The translations under genes were made by a program, and so were the position numbers. Shown in pieces: positions 55,003-64,000 of a stretch of DNA of 64,000 nt. Below the pieces are notes generated by a model that ran no database searches, was not told the origin of the DNA, and was given only the letters and a program-made list of their open reading frames with translations. This DNA comes from Edaphobacter sp. Its GTDB lineage: Bacteria; Acidobacteriota; Terriglobia; Terriglobales; Acidobacteriaceae. The stretch covers positions 35,940 through 99,939 of the forward strand of contig JAOAPB010000067.1 of assembly GCA_025462645.1 (NCBI GenBank). Reading direction: 5' to 3'. Numbering within the stretch: the stretch's first letter is position 1; every line of letters begins with the position of its first letter.

Positions 55003-56246
55003 TACTGACCGAGCTTCCGAGTGTCTACGGTTCCCGAACTCTTTGAACTGATCGTCTCAATCCACTTGCACATACGTGCGATGAAACGAGTATCGGTGTA
55101 AAAGACGCTGTGAGCTAAGCCAGGAGCCGACGACGACCCTAGATCGTCCTCTTCGACTGGTACTCCTACTGAATATGGAGTAACAGAAATCTTAATATCG
55201 TTCAACCAGTTGTCCAATATGCTTTCTCCTCCATATGCGAATCGATGGGCGCGGGTAAGACGAGGAAGGAAAGCCGCAAAGAACTGGTAGAAGCACAAGC
55301 TCATCCACGCGACGAGAGTCGTGTACAAAGCTGCTCCGCCGAGCCACTTTATCGAGTGATGGCCCATGAGAATGCCGATTGCAATGCTTGATAAGGCGGT
55401 CCGGGTGCCGACCATCTTTGCCTTGACTGAAAAAAGCAGAGCTGGAAAACCGCTCACGGCACTAACCGCCGTAAGCCAACTACGTGGCTCATCTCCGTCT
55501 ACAGTCGCACAGTAGAAAGGTGGGTGTTTGAAGAAGCCGACTGAAAACCGATTCGAGAGCTCCTGTTGCTTTTTGCTGACCCACGTTGCCAGAAGAGACC
55601 TTAGCGCTCGGAAACATCGCACTCCGAACCAAAGAGCCAAACCAAGGCCAAATCCGAGCAATGGAGAGCCGGATTTCAGGTTTCCGATTCTCGTCACCCC
55701 CAACTCTGCAAATCCATGCCGCCAAATCGCGATCCATCCGGCGGCGAGAAGTCCACCGAACGGCACTGCAATCAAGTACGACAGGAATGTGATCGTGCTC
55801 TCGAAAGGTCGAGCGTTGCAACTGACAAATGGAGTGCCCATCGTGACGACCCCGGAAACGGTCTTCCGAAGGGCTTTGTCTCGCAGTGCATAGACAACCA
55901 CATTGCCACCGTGGCTATGAGCAACGACGAACTGTTTGCTGGAAGGATAAGCAGCCGCCATCCCCAAAAGGTGATTCTTGATCTCCTCTGCCGCGTCGAA
56001 CCGCGCCTGGTGGGCGTTCAAGCCAGACCAATCCTTGTAGCAAACTACGACATCTTTCAGCTCTCTGTTGAGGGCCTCCGACATTATTGAGTGCGGGCGA
56101 GTCCATTCTGCTCCTCGCGCAAATGTTCCATGCACAAGTGTTACGACGTAGGAAGGATTCGACGCTACTGAATCACTCCGAGCGTTCTGGTCGTCACAGC
56201 CCTCAAAAACTCTCACTTCTTTCACCCGCCTGTTGTCATCGTTCAC
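55002..56246 (-). CDS. Membrane-associated alpha/beta hydrolase
   Basis: A 414-aa protein. VTLVHGTFARGAEW (residues about 34-47) is an oxyanion strand, and VVAHSHGGNVVVYAL (about 107-121) is the nucleophile elbow with Ser in HSHGG. Four or more hydrophobic segments follow between about 165 and 340. A lipase-like enzyme with membrane-anchored middle. Alone on the minus strand. Confidence 0.7.
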   Translation of the reverse strand: MNDDNRRVKEVRVFEGCDDQNARSDSVASNPSYVVTLVHGTFARGAEWTRPHSIMSEALNRELKDVVVCYKDWSGLNAHQARFDAAEEIKNHLLGMAAAYPSSKQFVVAHSHGGNVVVYALRDKALRKTVSGVVTMGTPFVSCNARPFESTITFLSYLIAVPFGGLLAAGWIAIWRHGFAELGVTRIGNLKSGSPLLGFGLGLALWFGVRCFRALRSLLATWVSKKQQELSNRFSVGFFKHPPFYCATVDGDEPRSWLTAVSAVSGFPALLFSVKAKMVGTRTALSSIAIGILMGHHSIKWLGGAALYTTLVAWMSLCFYQFFAAFLPRLTRAHRFAYGGESILDNWLNDIKISVTPYSVGVPVEEDDLGSSSAPGLAHSVFYTDTRFIARMCKWIETISSKSSGTVDTRKLGQ

Positions 56247-56484
56247 ATATTATCGATTCTCGGAACCGTTTGGTTGATAACGATAAACGCCGTTCTCGTC
56301 AGCGGCCGGATCACTGACGAGAAGCCGACTTGTCGTTACGAATCCGGCGTCGGTGAGTGCATCGGCGATTTGTCACCGACAGATAAAGATGCTTAGGAGC
56401 TCAAGGCATTTACGAGCATCTCCGGTGATAGTGAACAGGTTCTCGTAATATAACGAAAGATCAAAACGCTAGACTGGAGATTCA

Positions 56485-57690
56485 GTGTCATCACAGGACC
56501 TTCCATGGGGTGCGAGATTGAAGACGCCTCGACCAAGCGCAACCTCGCCAGAGCTGACACAAAAGGTCATTTCCAACTACGGGAATCACTGCGCCCTCTG
56601 TAATGCAGATGGGGCCACCGTCCCTCTTGAAATCGCCACTCTGCGGTCTTTTTCGGAAGGCGGAAGGCTCTCCGAGGACAACCTGACCCTGCTCTGTCCC
56701 AATTGCCACGAGAACTTTGATCGACAGCCTCGAGAGGTTGAATTCATCCAATTTCTTGCGTGGCTGCTGCGCAAGGATCCTCGATTCAGCGAAGAACTCA
56801 CCGAGGCGAAGATTGGACGCGACGTCCGATTCCGAGCCGATCTTCTAGCCACTAGAACCATAGACGGCACAACGGAGAAACTCTTGATTGAGTGCAAGCG
56901 CTCACCTGAGACGGTTGGAAGGCTAGGCGATGCGATTGCTCAAATGTTGAGGTATAGAGAAGCGTATGGCCCCTCAACGCTGATCTTAGCTATTCCAGCG
57001 ACATTGCAGAGTGCCGAAAGCGTACAGATCGCAGCGGCAGGCATTGAATTATGGGACCTAGACTACCTTGCGTCAACGTTTCGGGATGAAATCCTCTCGG
57101 CACCGGTCAGCTACTACAAACTGCTGCTACAAGCACGGATCGGAAGAGGTCTCAATAAATCTGTTGAGCAGCTGCTGCTCGAGAAGTTGAAGGCGGTTGA
57201 TCCCGGCAGGAACGAGTGGAGCGTCTACCAAAGCTTGATTGGGGAAATTCTCGAACATTTGTTCTGCCCAACGCTCGTAAAACCAATCTCTGAATTGTCA
57301 GATGCTTCGCGAGCCAATCGACGGGACTTCATTCTGCCGAACTACTCCGAAACCGGCTTCTGGAGCTATTTGCGAAGTCAGTATGCGGCTGACTATATCG
57401 TAGTCGACGCTAAGAACTACACGGGAAAACTCAACAAATCCCAGGTCCTCCAGATCGCGAATTATTTGAAAACACATGGAGCCGGTCGTTTTGGGATGAT
57501 CTTCTCGCGCAAGGGTGGAGACGGCGGTGGGTGCCTGGTCACACTGCGCGAACAGTGGGCCATCCATCAGAAGATGATCTTGATTTTCTCTGACGATGAT
57601 GTGGAACGGATGCTTCTTGCCAAATCCGATGGCAGAACCCCAGAAGAAGTCATCGGTTCGCAAATTGAAGCTTTTCGGTTGTCGCTCTGA
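56485..57690 (+). CDS. HNH-like plus double PD-(D/E)XK-like nuclease
   Basis: A 401-aa protein. Residues about 25-75 form a degenerate HNH: CALCN, then EIATLRSFSEGG, NLTLLCPNCHENF. A first restriction-like segment has RFRADLLATR then LLIECKRSPE (about 112-142). A second, C-terminal segment reads DFILPNY, then YIVVDAKNYTGKLNKSQVLQ (about 305-335) and ends with a winged tail. The repeated D...(D/E)xK pattern suggests two PD-(D/E)XK folds. GTG start 56485. Likely a DNA-targeting defence protein; standing alone. Confidence 0.75.
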   Translation: MSSQDLPWGARLKTPRPSATSPELTQKVISNYGNHCALCNADGATVPLEIATLRSFSEGGRLSEDNLTLLCPNCHENFDRQPREVEFIQFLAWLLRKDPRFSEELTEAKIGRDVRFRADLLATRTIDGTTEKLLIECKRSPETVGRLGDAIAQMLRYREAYGPSTLILAIPATLQSAESVQIAAAGIELWDLDYLASTFRDEILSAPVSYYKLLLQARIGRGLNKSVEQLLLEKLKAVDPGRNEWSVYQSLIGEILEHLFCPTLVKPISELSDASRANRRDFILPNYSETGFWSYLRSQYAADYIVVDAKNYTGKLNKSQVLQIANYLKTHGAGRFGMIFSRKGGDGGGCLVTLREQWAIHQKMILIFSDDDVERMLLAKSDGRTPEEVIGSQIEAFRLSL

Positions 57691-58341
57691 ACGCTCTCAC
57701 GGAAACCAACCGCGTCCTCGCCGGGAAGTGGGATCGCTGGTAGAGTTCGGCAAGACACCTTGATGAGAACGTGGAATCAAGCTTTAAGGAGCCCAGGAAG
57801 CTTCTAGGGCGGTGAGAGTTCGGAGACCACAGCTTCGTTGGGAAGACCGCTGTAGTCTCGATGGTGGCGGTCCAATGTGGCTGGCGCAGATCGGCGCCCA
57901 CAATCGCACGGAGAATTGAACCACTGACACCGGTCTAACTATCCTGTTTTGAGAACCGCAAACGGTCTTCTGAGAGCGACGTACGTCGGATAAAAGTTTC
58001 TAAATAGTGGCAGTGCCGGTTGCATGACAGTTCCATGCAGATTTGACAGGGGTTTTGAGAAATCTTGGTGCCGGTTTCATGTTGCCGAAAGTGCTAAAAT
58101 CCGATGAATGCGGGGTACCACTCTTTGTCTCGAAATCGCCGCGATCGGAGCGGAAGTCCGACGGGTGCGATTGCGAAAAATGGGCATAACTCTGGTGCCG
58201 GTTTTGGTGCCGGTTTGTACTGGAATTTGGTGCGATTTGGTGCGATCCGATGCAGCAAGCCATAGTCACTAAAACCCCTATGGATACTGGCGATTTGCGA
58301 CTGTTTGCGACTCCATGCGAGGGCTTGCAAAAGGGCAAAAA
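57691..58341. other. 650-bp gap with direct repeats near the att fragment
   Basis: No gene seen. GGTGCCGGTTT occurs at 58067, 58194 and 58206 (and GTGCCGGTT at 58013), and GGTGCGATTT/GGTGCGATCC at 58229 and 58239. The spacing of the last four is 10-12 bases. Such repeats beside a tRNA fragment may be recombinase arm-type sites. No integrase gene is present here. Confidence 0.5.
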
Positions 58342-58401
58342 ACGGACTCAAAATCCGTCGGAAGCAATTCCATGGGGGTTCGATTCCCCCTCCCGGCACC
58401 A
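58342..58401 (+). other. 3' fragment of tRNA-Leu(CAA): probable att site
   Basis: ACGGA-CTCAAAA-TCCGT gives an anticodon stem-loop with anticodon CAA (58349-58351). A variable arm follows, then the T arm GGGGG-TTCGATT-CCCCC (58374-58390), and the 3' acceptor strand TCCCGGC plus ACCA (to 58401). The matching 5' acceptor (GCCGGGA) is absent upstream. Integrative elements often recombine at the anticodon-to-3'-end part of tRNA-Leu and leave such a copy at one border. So this is best read as an att remnant rather than a working tRNA. Confidence 0.7.
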
Positions 58402-58593
58402 TCTAAAATACCAATATCCTCTGTGGAATCATAGACTTGCTGCGCTCATTAGTGCGCTGTGTTTTGCGTGTTTTCGGGTCGGCCCAGCACTAAGGTACGA
58501 GTTCAGGTACAGCGCGCATCCGCTGTCGTTTCAATATCTTGGCTCCGCTCGCGGCGGACTTGATTTCTGCTGATTATCCTAATTTACGCCAGA

Positions 58594-58824
58594 TTACGGA
58601 ATGCGCAGCGGACTTGATGATCGGTTCGCTTGAAAAAGACGTTTTCTGGGACGTATGAGCCTATGAGCCACCGTTTGCAGTTCCGAGAAGCGGAGCACAG
58701 GCGCACTGAAACGATGGAAAAGTATAAGGATCTTCCATCGCCCTTCAAGGAGCTCCAGGGCCTCTTCTAACTCCTGAGTCGAACACGGCTGGATCGGAAG
58801 CTGTTCCCGTTTCTTCATGGTCAC
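58594..58824 (-). pseudogene. Decayed HxlR-family regulator
   Basis: The frame starts MTMKKREQLPIQPCSTQELE then EALELLEGRWKILILFHRFS and APVLRFSELQ, nearly the same as the intact hxlR at 61929-62294. After FSELQ the translation diverges; a shifted frame shows SQKT-like remnants of the ISQKM region. So the gene is truncated by a frameshift and further loss. It lies divergent from the SnoaL gene. Confidence 0.75.
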
Positions 58825-58836
58825 TTATTGGTAAGT
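58823..58836. promoter_or_regulatory. HxlR-type operator, first copy
   Basis: ACTTA-TTGG-TAAGT (5-bp perfect inverted repeat) directly upstream of the decayed hxlR. The surrounding 40 bases, including AGTATTATACTTTT and TGTGCGTTCTTGC, are repeated upstream of the intact hxlR. Confidence 0.55.
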
Positions 58837-58913
58837 ATTATACTTTTGTGTGCGTTCTTGCGCTATGGGTACCACCTCGTTAGTCTTTAGAAAAGCAAGA
58901 GGGAGGCAGGACA

Positions 58914-59426
58914 ATGCGAAGCGAAGAGGTTTCAAGTGCGGATGTTGCCAACATGATGCAAGGGTTGCTGGACCGGCAGGCCATTCAGGACATCCTCTCC
59001 TGCTACTCGTTAGGACAGGACTCTCATCAGGGTGAAGACTCGGCCATTTTGCAGCAGTGGGAAGAGACCTTCTCTGAGACCGGAACCGTGGATTACAGTG
59101 CGGCAGGGGGTACGGTCGGCTCCTATCGCGATTTGGCGAAATGGATGCGCGGCGACGAGAACACCAAGGGCAGCATGAGCGGCTTCTCCAACTGGCAGCA
59201 CATGCTGAGCCTCCCTTTGGTCTCAATTGCAGGTGACACTGCTCACGCACGGACGGATTTTTTCGCTACCCATCGAGGCCGTGCGGACCAGGGATGGAAC
59301 GTGCACTACAACGCCACCGGCGCCTTTCACGATGATCTGGTAAGGACACCCAAAGGCTGGCGCATTCAATTCAGGCGGCTTGAGGTCTACTTTGGAGATC
59401 CCTTGGAGATTGCCAAGACCGCCTGA
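58914..59426 (+). CDS. SnoaL-like (NTF2-fold) protein
   Basis: A 170-aa protein: LLDRQAIQDILSCYSLGQD, then WEETFSETGTVDYSA, HMLSLPLVSIAGDTAHARTD and GAFHDDLVRTPKGWRIQFRR, the pattern of SnoaL_4-type NTF2-fold proteins. ATG 58914 follows GGGAGG. Divergent from the hxlR pseudogene, so formerly HxlR-controlled. Confidence 0.8.
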   Translation: MRSEEVSSADVANMMQGLLDRQAIQDILSCYSLGQDSHQGEDSAILQQWEETFSETGTVDYSAAGGTVGSYRDLAKWMRGDENTKGSMSGFSNWQHMLSLPLVSIAGDTAHARTDFFATHRGRADQGWNVHYNATGAFHDDLVRTPKGWRIQFRRLEVYFGDPLEIAKTA

Positions 59427-59654
59427 TTGGTGGTGTCCTCATCTCTATTCGCGGTCGGATGGTCGACTACTTGGACAGAACCTCTTTTGCAGGCCAATGT
59501 CCGGATACCGCTTTGCCGTCGGGCTGTTCCTGCTCCCAGCAGACAGTCATCAAAGGAGGCTGACGGGCTAAGCGCATTTTTCAGCCCAGGGGCACCTGTG
59601 GATCGAAACCTCGTTGAGTCAGAGCGACTACTCAAACGGTTTGGCTCGTTCAGA

Positions 59655-60638
<984 letters not shown>

Positions 60639-60801
60639 TGTTTTCTCCCTGGGGACTGTTTCCCTCATCTCCAGGTTAGAATTGAGCGCCGTTACAGCGG
60701 TATCCCGATCCTTCCGATCTATTGCCTGTTTCTCTTGCACTGTCGATCCGCGCACAGAGCAGGCAGTTATCATGGGAGTAGAGGTGAGCGCAGTGGTCAC
60801 C

Positions 60802-61761
60802 ATGAAACACCGTAGTGGGGAGGCGTCTCTGTTACCAGATCAAGCCCACGAATTGCGGGCAGAGCTGGCTCGGAAGATTACCTCGTTCATTGGCTCCGAA
60901 GAGATCCGGGCAACGGAGGTTTCCGGGCTGACACTGGGCAGACGGACCGCTACCACCGCTCCGTGCTCAATGACTTACGAGCCGAGCGTGATAGTAATCG
61001 CCTAGGGGCGAAAGCGAGTAGAACTCGGCCGAAACATTTTCATTTGCGATGAGTCGCGATTTCTGCTGACGTCGCTCGACTTGCCGGTGGTCAGCCGGGT
61101 GATCGAGGCGAGTGAAGCGGTGCCCTGTCTGGCGTTGTCGCTCAAACTCGAAATGCGGGTGGTCCGAGAGCTTCTCAGCCGAGAGAAGATTGAGGTGGCT
61201 GAGACGGGGTCTAACAGTCCTGGCATTGCGCTCGGTGAGACCACCGTGGAATTCCTCAATGCGTGCTGCCGCCTCGTGGACCTGCTGCGGACGCCGCAGG
61301 ACATTCCCTTTCTCAGTGGCCTAATTCAACGCGAGATCATCTACCGAATCCTTCGCGGTGCGGAGGGAACGCGCCTTCGAGCGATTGCAACGCTGGGAGA
61401 TCAGAGCCACCGGACGGCAAAAGCGATCGCCTGGATCAGGGCGAATTATACGAAGCCGCTACGAGTGGAGCATCTCGCAGAAATCGCAGGCATGGGGGTG
61501 TCCACGCTGCACCATCATTTCCGCGGGCTGACCGCGATGAGTCCTCTTCAGTATCAGAAGCAACTTCGGTTGCAGGCAGCGCGGGGCCGCATGCTTCTGG
61601 ATGGTCTGGACGCGGCGAGTGCAGGCTTTGAGGTCGGATACGAAAGCGTCAGCCAATTCAATCGCGAATACAGCCGTTTTTTCGGCCAGCCACCGATGCG
61701 GGATATTCGGACCCTTCACTCACCGGGCGCTCCGGCATTGGAGTCGGTCAGTAATCGGTAA
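60802..61761 (+). pseudogene. AraC regulator with in-frame amber stop at 61003
   Basis: One continuous frame encodes an AraC_N domain and a double-HTH domain (RVEHLAEIAGMGVSTLHHHF, then AAGRMLLDGLD and FEVGYESVSQFNREYSRFFG), interrupted only by TAG at 61003-61005. It sits where the family has Gln: VIVIA-(Q)-GRKRVELG. CAG to TAG is a single change. Likely recently inactivated, or made by suppression. A downstream TTG restart near 61081 could yield a shortened protein. The neighbouring divergent aldo/keto reductase is its probable target. Confidence 0.85.
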
Positions 61762-61917
61762 GCCCTGTCGGATCGTCTGTTCCGGATGAGTAGTCGGCTT
61801 TAACCTGAAGCTGGGAACGGAGAACGGCGTTTCCGGAAAGTGGCGTGAGAATCTCGTGACCCGCGAGTAACGCTCATGTCGCCCGGAGATATCATGCAAT
61901 CTAAAACCCGAGTCATC

Positions 61918-61946
61918 AAAAAGTCTGCTTAATTAGCAGGCTTTTT
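61918..61946. terminator. Bidirectional terminator
   Basis: AAAAAGTCTGCT-loop-AGCAGGCTTTTT, a 12-bp stem with one G-T wobble and A/T tracts on both sides, between the convergent araC and hxlR genes. It includes the last codons of hxlR. Confidence 0.75.
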
Positions 61947-62294
61947 CTTTACCGAGGACGGCATTTTTCGCGAAGCTGCCCAGGACTTAAGCGCCTTGAG
62001 CGCCGGACGAAGAGCCGCCCCATCGTTCGTCAACATGTATTCCACCTTGGGTGGCACTTCCGGATATACCTTGCGGTGAACCACGCCATCTTTTTCCAAG
62101 TCACGTAGTTGCTGAATCAGCATCTTCTGAGATATCCCGGACACTGCGCGGCGTAATTCCGAGAACCGCAGCACCGGTGCGCTGAAGAGATGGAAGAGAA
62201 TGAGTATCTTCCATCGGCCTTCCAGCACTTTGAGCGCTTCTTCCAGTTCCACGGTGGAACATGTTTGCGTTATTGTTTGTTTTTGTCTTTTCAT
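61929..62294 (-). CDS. HxlR-family regulator, intact
   Basis: A 121-aa winged-helix protein. CSTVELEEALKVLEGRWKIL, then FSAPVLRFSELRRAVSGISQ and KMLIQQLRDLEKDGVVHRKV give the HxlR HTH; the Cys near residue 11 may sense oxidants. ATG 62294 follows a weak SD. Divergent from the SDR at 62434. Paralog of the decayed copy 3.5 kb to the left. Confidence 0.88.
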   Translation of the reverse strand: MKRQKQTITQTCSTVELEEALKVLEGRWKILILFHLFSAPVLRFSELRRAVSGISQKMLIQQLRDLEKDGVVHRKVYPEVPPKVEYMLTNDGAALRPALKALKSWAASRKMPSSVKKKPAN

Positions 62295-62298
62295 GGTT

Positions 62299-62312
62299 AC
62301 TTAGAGGTTAGT
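62299..62312. promoter_or_regulatory. HxlR-type operator, second copy
   Basis: ACTTA-GAGG-TTAGT imperfect inverted repeat directly upstream of the hxlR start, followed by AGTATTACACTTTTTT and TGTGCGTTCTTGC. Same layout as at 58823-58836. Confidence 0.55.
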
Positions 62313-62433
62313 ATTACACTTTTTTGTGCGTTCTTGCATGTAATAAACCGAAGAGGTAGCCTTTCTTTAAGGTAGTAAATCAGCTTCGCGGCAGGAAGAA
62401 GCCAGCCTTACTCTAACGAAGGTAAAGAGGTTT

Positions 62434-63282
62434 ATGGATGTGATAGCAGTAGTGACTGGAGCGAGTCGAGGCGCGGGAAAGGGTATAGCCATTGCGTTAG
62501 GTGAGACCGGAGCGACCGTATATGTCACGGGCCGCAGCACTGCGGACGGCGACTCTCCTTATGGCGGCACAGTAACCGAAACCGCTGACCTGATCACTCG
62601 GGCTGGGGGCAAGGGCGTTGCCATCGCCCTTGATCACACCGACGACGAAGCAGTCGCGGCGCTATTCGCCCGCGTGAAGGCGGAGCATGGTCGCTTCGAC
62701 ATCCTGGTCAACAATGCCGCCAATGCGGTCGAAAGCACAACGATGCCCGGCGGCTTCTGGGAAAAGCCGCTGGAGGCGGTCGATCTCATTACCGTCGGCT
62801 TGCGTTCGCATTTCGTGTCCGCTTATTATGCTGCTTCTCTCTTGATCGCTAACGGCCGCGGCCTTATTGTCCATACCGGCCATTATGGTGCTGTTGCCTA
62901 TTACCACGGCCCCGCCTATGGTGCGCAGAAGGCTGGCGCGGACAAGATGGCTGCCGATTTTGCGAAGGAGTTGCGACCACACAACGTCGCGGCAGTTTCA
63001 ATCTGGATGGGCGGCCTCGATACCGAACGTGCGCGCGCCTATCTTGCCAGCATGCCCGATGAATTGCGGCCAAAGAGGAAACGGGAATCGCCGCAATTCA
63101 CTGGAAAGGTGATCGCAGCACTCTATGAGTCCAATCTGAGGATGGAACTATCGGGGCGTGCCCTGATCGGCGCGGAACTGGGTGCGAAGCTCGGCGTGAG
63201 CGACATCGACGGCAGCGCACCGAAGTCCTACCGGTATGAATTAGGCGGACCGCCGGAGCTACACGCGACCCTCACATCCTGA
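62434..63282 (+). CDS. Short-chain dehydrogenase/reductase
   Basis: A 282-aa SDR: TGASRGAGKGIA (residues about 8-19), NNAANAVE near 89, catalytic YGAQKAG near 165-171. ATG 62434, GGTAAAGAGG-type SD upstream. Divergent from hxlR and probably controlled by it. Confidence 0.85.
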   Translation: MDVIAVVTGASRGAGKGIAIALGETGATVYVTGRSTADGDSPYGGTVTETADLITRAGGKGVAIALDHTDDEAVAALFARVKAEHGRFDILVNNAANAVESTTMPGGFWEKPLEAVDLITVGLRSHFVSAYYAASLLIANGRGLIVHTGHYGAVAYYHGPAYGAQKAGADKMAADFAKELRPHNVAAVSIWMGGLDTERARAYLASMPDELRPKRKRESPQFTGKVIAALYESNLRMELSGRALIGAELGAKLGVSDIDGSAPKSYRYELGGPPELHATLTS

Positions 63283-63532
63283 TGGTCATCTTTATCCCTA
63301 CAGAGAAAATCCATGTGGCCGTAAATGCATGGTCCGTGCACGACTGCAAGGGGATAGTTAGACCGAGAGAATTGATTCCAATCCCGTTATCACTTAATGG
63401 CCGCGACCATGCCCGATCCATCGACCCGTTTGACCGTCCCAGCAGCGGATCGGATAGTCGGTCTTCTTGCTCCGTAGACAAAGCGCCACACTACAGCCGT
63501 ACTTACCTTCGGCGACACCAAGGAGGAAAGCA
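63283..63532. other. 250-bp gap, no gene seen
   Basis: Open frames on both strands lack family features. AAGGAGG at about 63520 is the SD of the next gene. Confidence 0.4.
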
Positions 63533-64000
63533 ATGACAGAACAACGCTTCAGAGTTGGTATCGTTGGATTGGAGCCGGGCAGGGGTTGGGCGGCTCGCGC
63601 CCATGTACCAGCGCTGCGTGCGCTGTCCGATAGCTACGAGATCGTAGGCGTCGCCAACACCAGCTTGGCCAGTGCTCAAAGGGCGGCGACCGCGCTCGGA
63701 CTTCCGCGAGCGTTCAACAATGTTGCTGAACTGGTATCCGCGCCGGAGGTAGACATCGTTACCGTCGCGGCGAAGGTTCCTCATCATCTGGAGGTCGTGA
63801 AGGCTGCGATTGAAGCGGGCAAACACGTGTACTGCGAATGGCCCCTTGGTAACGGTCTCGCGGAGGCTGAGGAACTTGCGGAGCTCGCGAAGGCTAAGAG
63901 CATTTTGGGAGTGGTAGGAACCCAGGCGCGCGTGAGTCCTGAAATCGAATATCTCAAGCAACTGATCACGGACGGCTTCGTTGGCGAGGTTCTATCGACG
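63533..64000 (+). CDS. Gfo/Idh/MocA-type oxidoreductase, 5' part
   Basis: ATG 63533 with AGGAGG. The frame is open to the window end: FRVGIVGLEPGRGWAARAHV (Rossmann start), YEIVGVANTSLASAQRAAT, EVDIVTVAAKVPHHLEVVKA and GKHVYCEWPLGNGLAEAEEL, the classic EKP-like (here EWP) site. NAD(P)-dependent sugar- or alcohol-type oxidoreductase; the 3' part is outside. Confidence 0.85.
   Translation, partial: MTEQRFRVGIVGLEPGRGWAARAHVPALRALSDSYEIVGVANTSLASAQRAATALGLPRAFNNVAELVSAPEVDIVTVAAKVPHHLEVVKAAIEAGKHVYCEWPLGNGLAEAEELAELAKAKSILGVVGTQARVSPEIEYLKQLITDGFVGEVLST

Noticed and set aside
58094..58402. Leftward open frame beginning with MVPGGGIEPP over the tRNA fragment
   Set aside because: The start is just the reverse complement of the tRNA T arm and acceptor; the frame has no integrase or other motif and follows the repeat periodicity.

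Overview
The window looks like the right-hand part of a large integrative conjugative element (ICE) plus flanking chromosome from a GC-rich soil-type bacterium. My best guess is Acidobacteriota (Terriglobia: Granulicella/Edaphobacter/Terriglobus-like), from the style of the conjugation proteins and the oxidoreductase/AraC/HxlR gene sets. That is an inference from memory; no rRNA or other marker gene is present. No integrase gene is visible. A 60-bp 3' fragment of tRNA-Leu(CAA) at 58342-58401 probably marks one end of the element; the other end would lie left of the window.

Layout. (1) 1-16.8 kb, + strand: a type IV secretion/conjugation operon (VirB2 end, B3, B4, B9, B10, B5, B6, B8, B11 and three small proteins). 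It is followed by ssb, a RepB-type primase, two small DNA-binding-type proteins, a TraD/VirD4 coupling protein and a MobF relaxase-helicase. The coupling protein and one small gene each carry an apparent one-base deletion, so the transfer region is either decaying or contains sequence errors. (2) 16.85-33.03 kb, - strand: a tight six-gene operon. In transcription order it encodes a 1722-aa DEAD/DEAH helicase with a DUF1998-type Cys cluster, an SNF2 helicase resembling DISARM DrmD, a 1522-aa Eco57I-type DNA methyltransferase, a Rad50/SMC-like ATPase with a CxxC zinc hook, an HNH endonuclease, and an ArdC-like/ImmA-IrrE metalloprotease-fold protein. I read this as an anti-phage or anti-plasmid system related to DISARM and Druantia but with a composition I cannot match to a named type. 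It is the main find. (3) 33.5-34.4 kb: an ArdC antirestriction gene with a highly structured leader, then a sharp recombination junction near 34.48 kb that truncates a gene on each side. (4) 34.5-48.8 kb: accessory genes, several defence-like: a DUF4145-type protein, a 646-aa protein with two HEPN-like RNxxxH motifs, a PLD-nuclease/partner pair, a Fic protein with an AbiEi-like N-terminus preceded by 24-bp iterons, and two XRE regulators. (5) 49.0-57.7 kb: an AraC regulator divergent from an SDR/F420-type reductase/SnoaL/DoxX operon, secreted or membrane proteins, an alpha/beta hydrolase, and an HNH plus double PD-(D/E)XK-like nuclease. (6) 58.4-64 kb, probably chromosome: HxlR regulators (one decayed) with matching operators, SnoaL, aldo/keto reductase, an AraC regulator broken by a single amber codon, an SDR, and the start of a Gfo/Idh/MocA oxidoreductase.

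How the parts fit: the conjugation genes move the element; ssb, primase and ArdC probably protect and convert incoming single strands; the six-gene operon and the smaller modules would protect the host and the element. Assignments come from reading motifs, without database searches.
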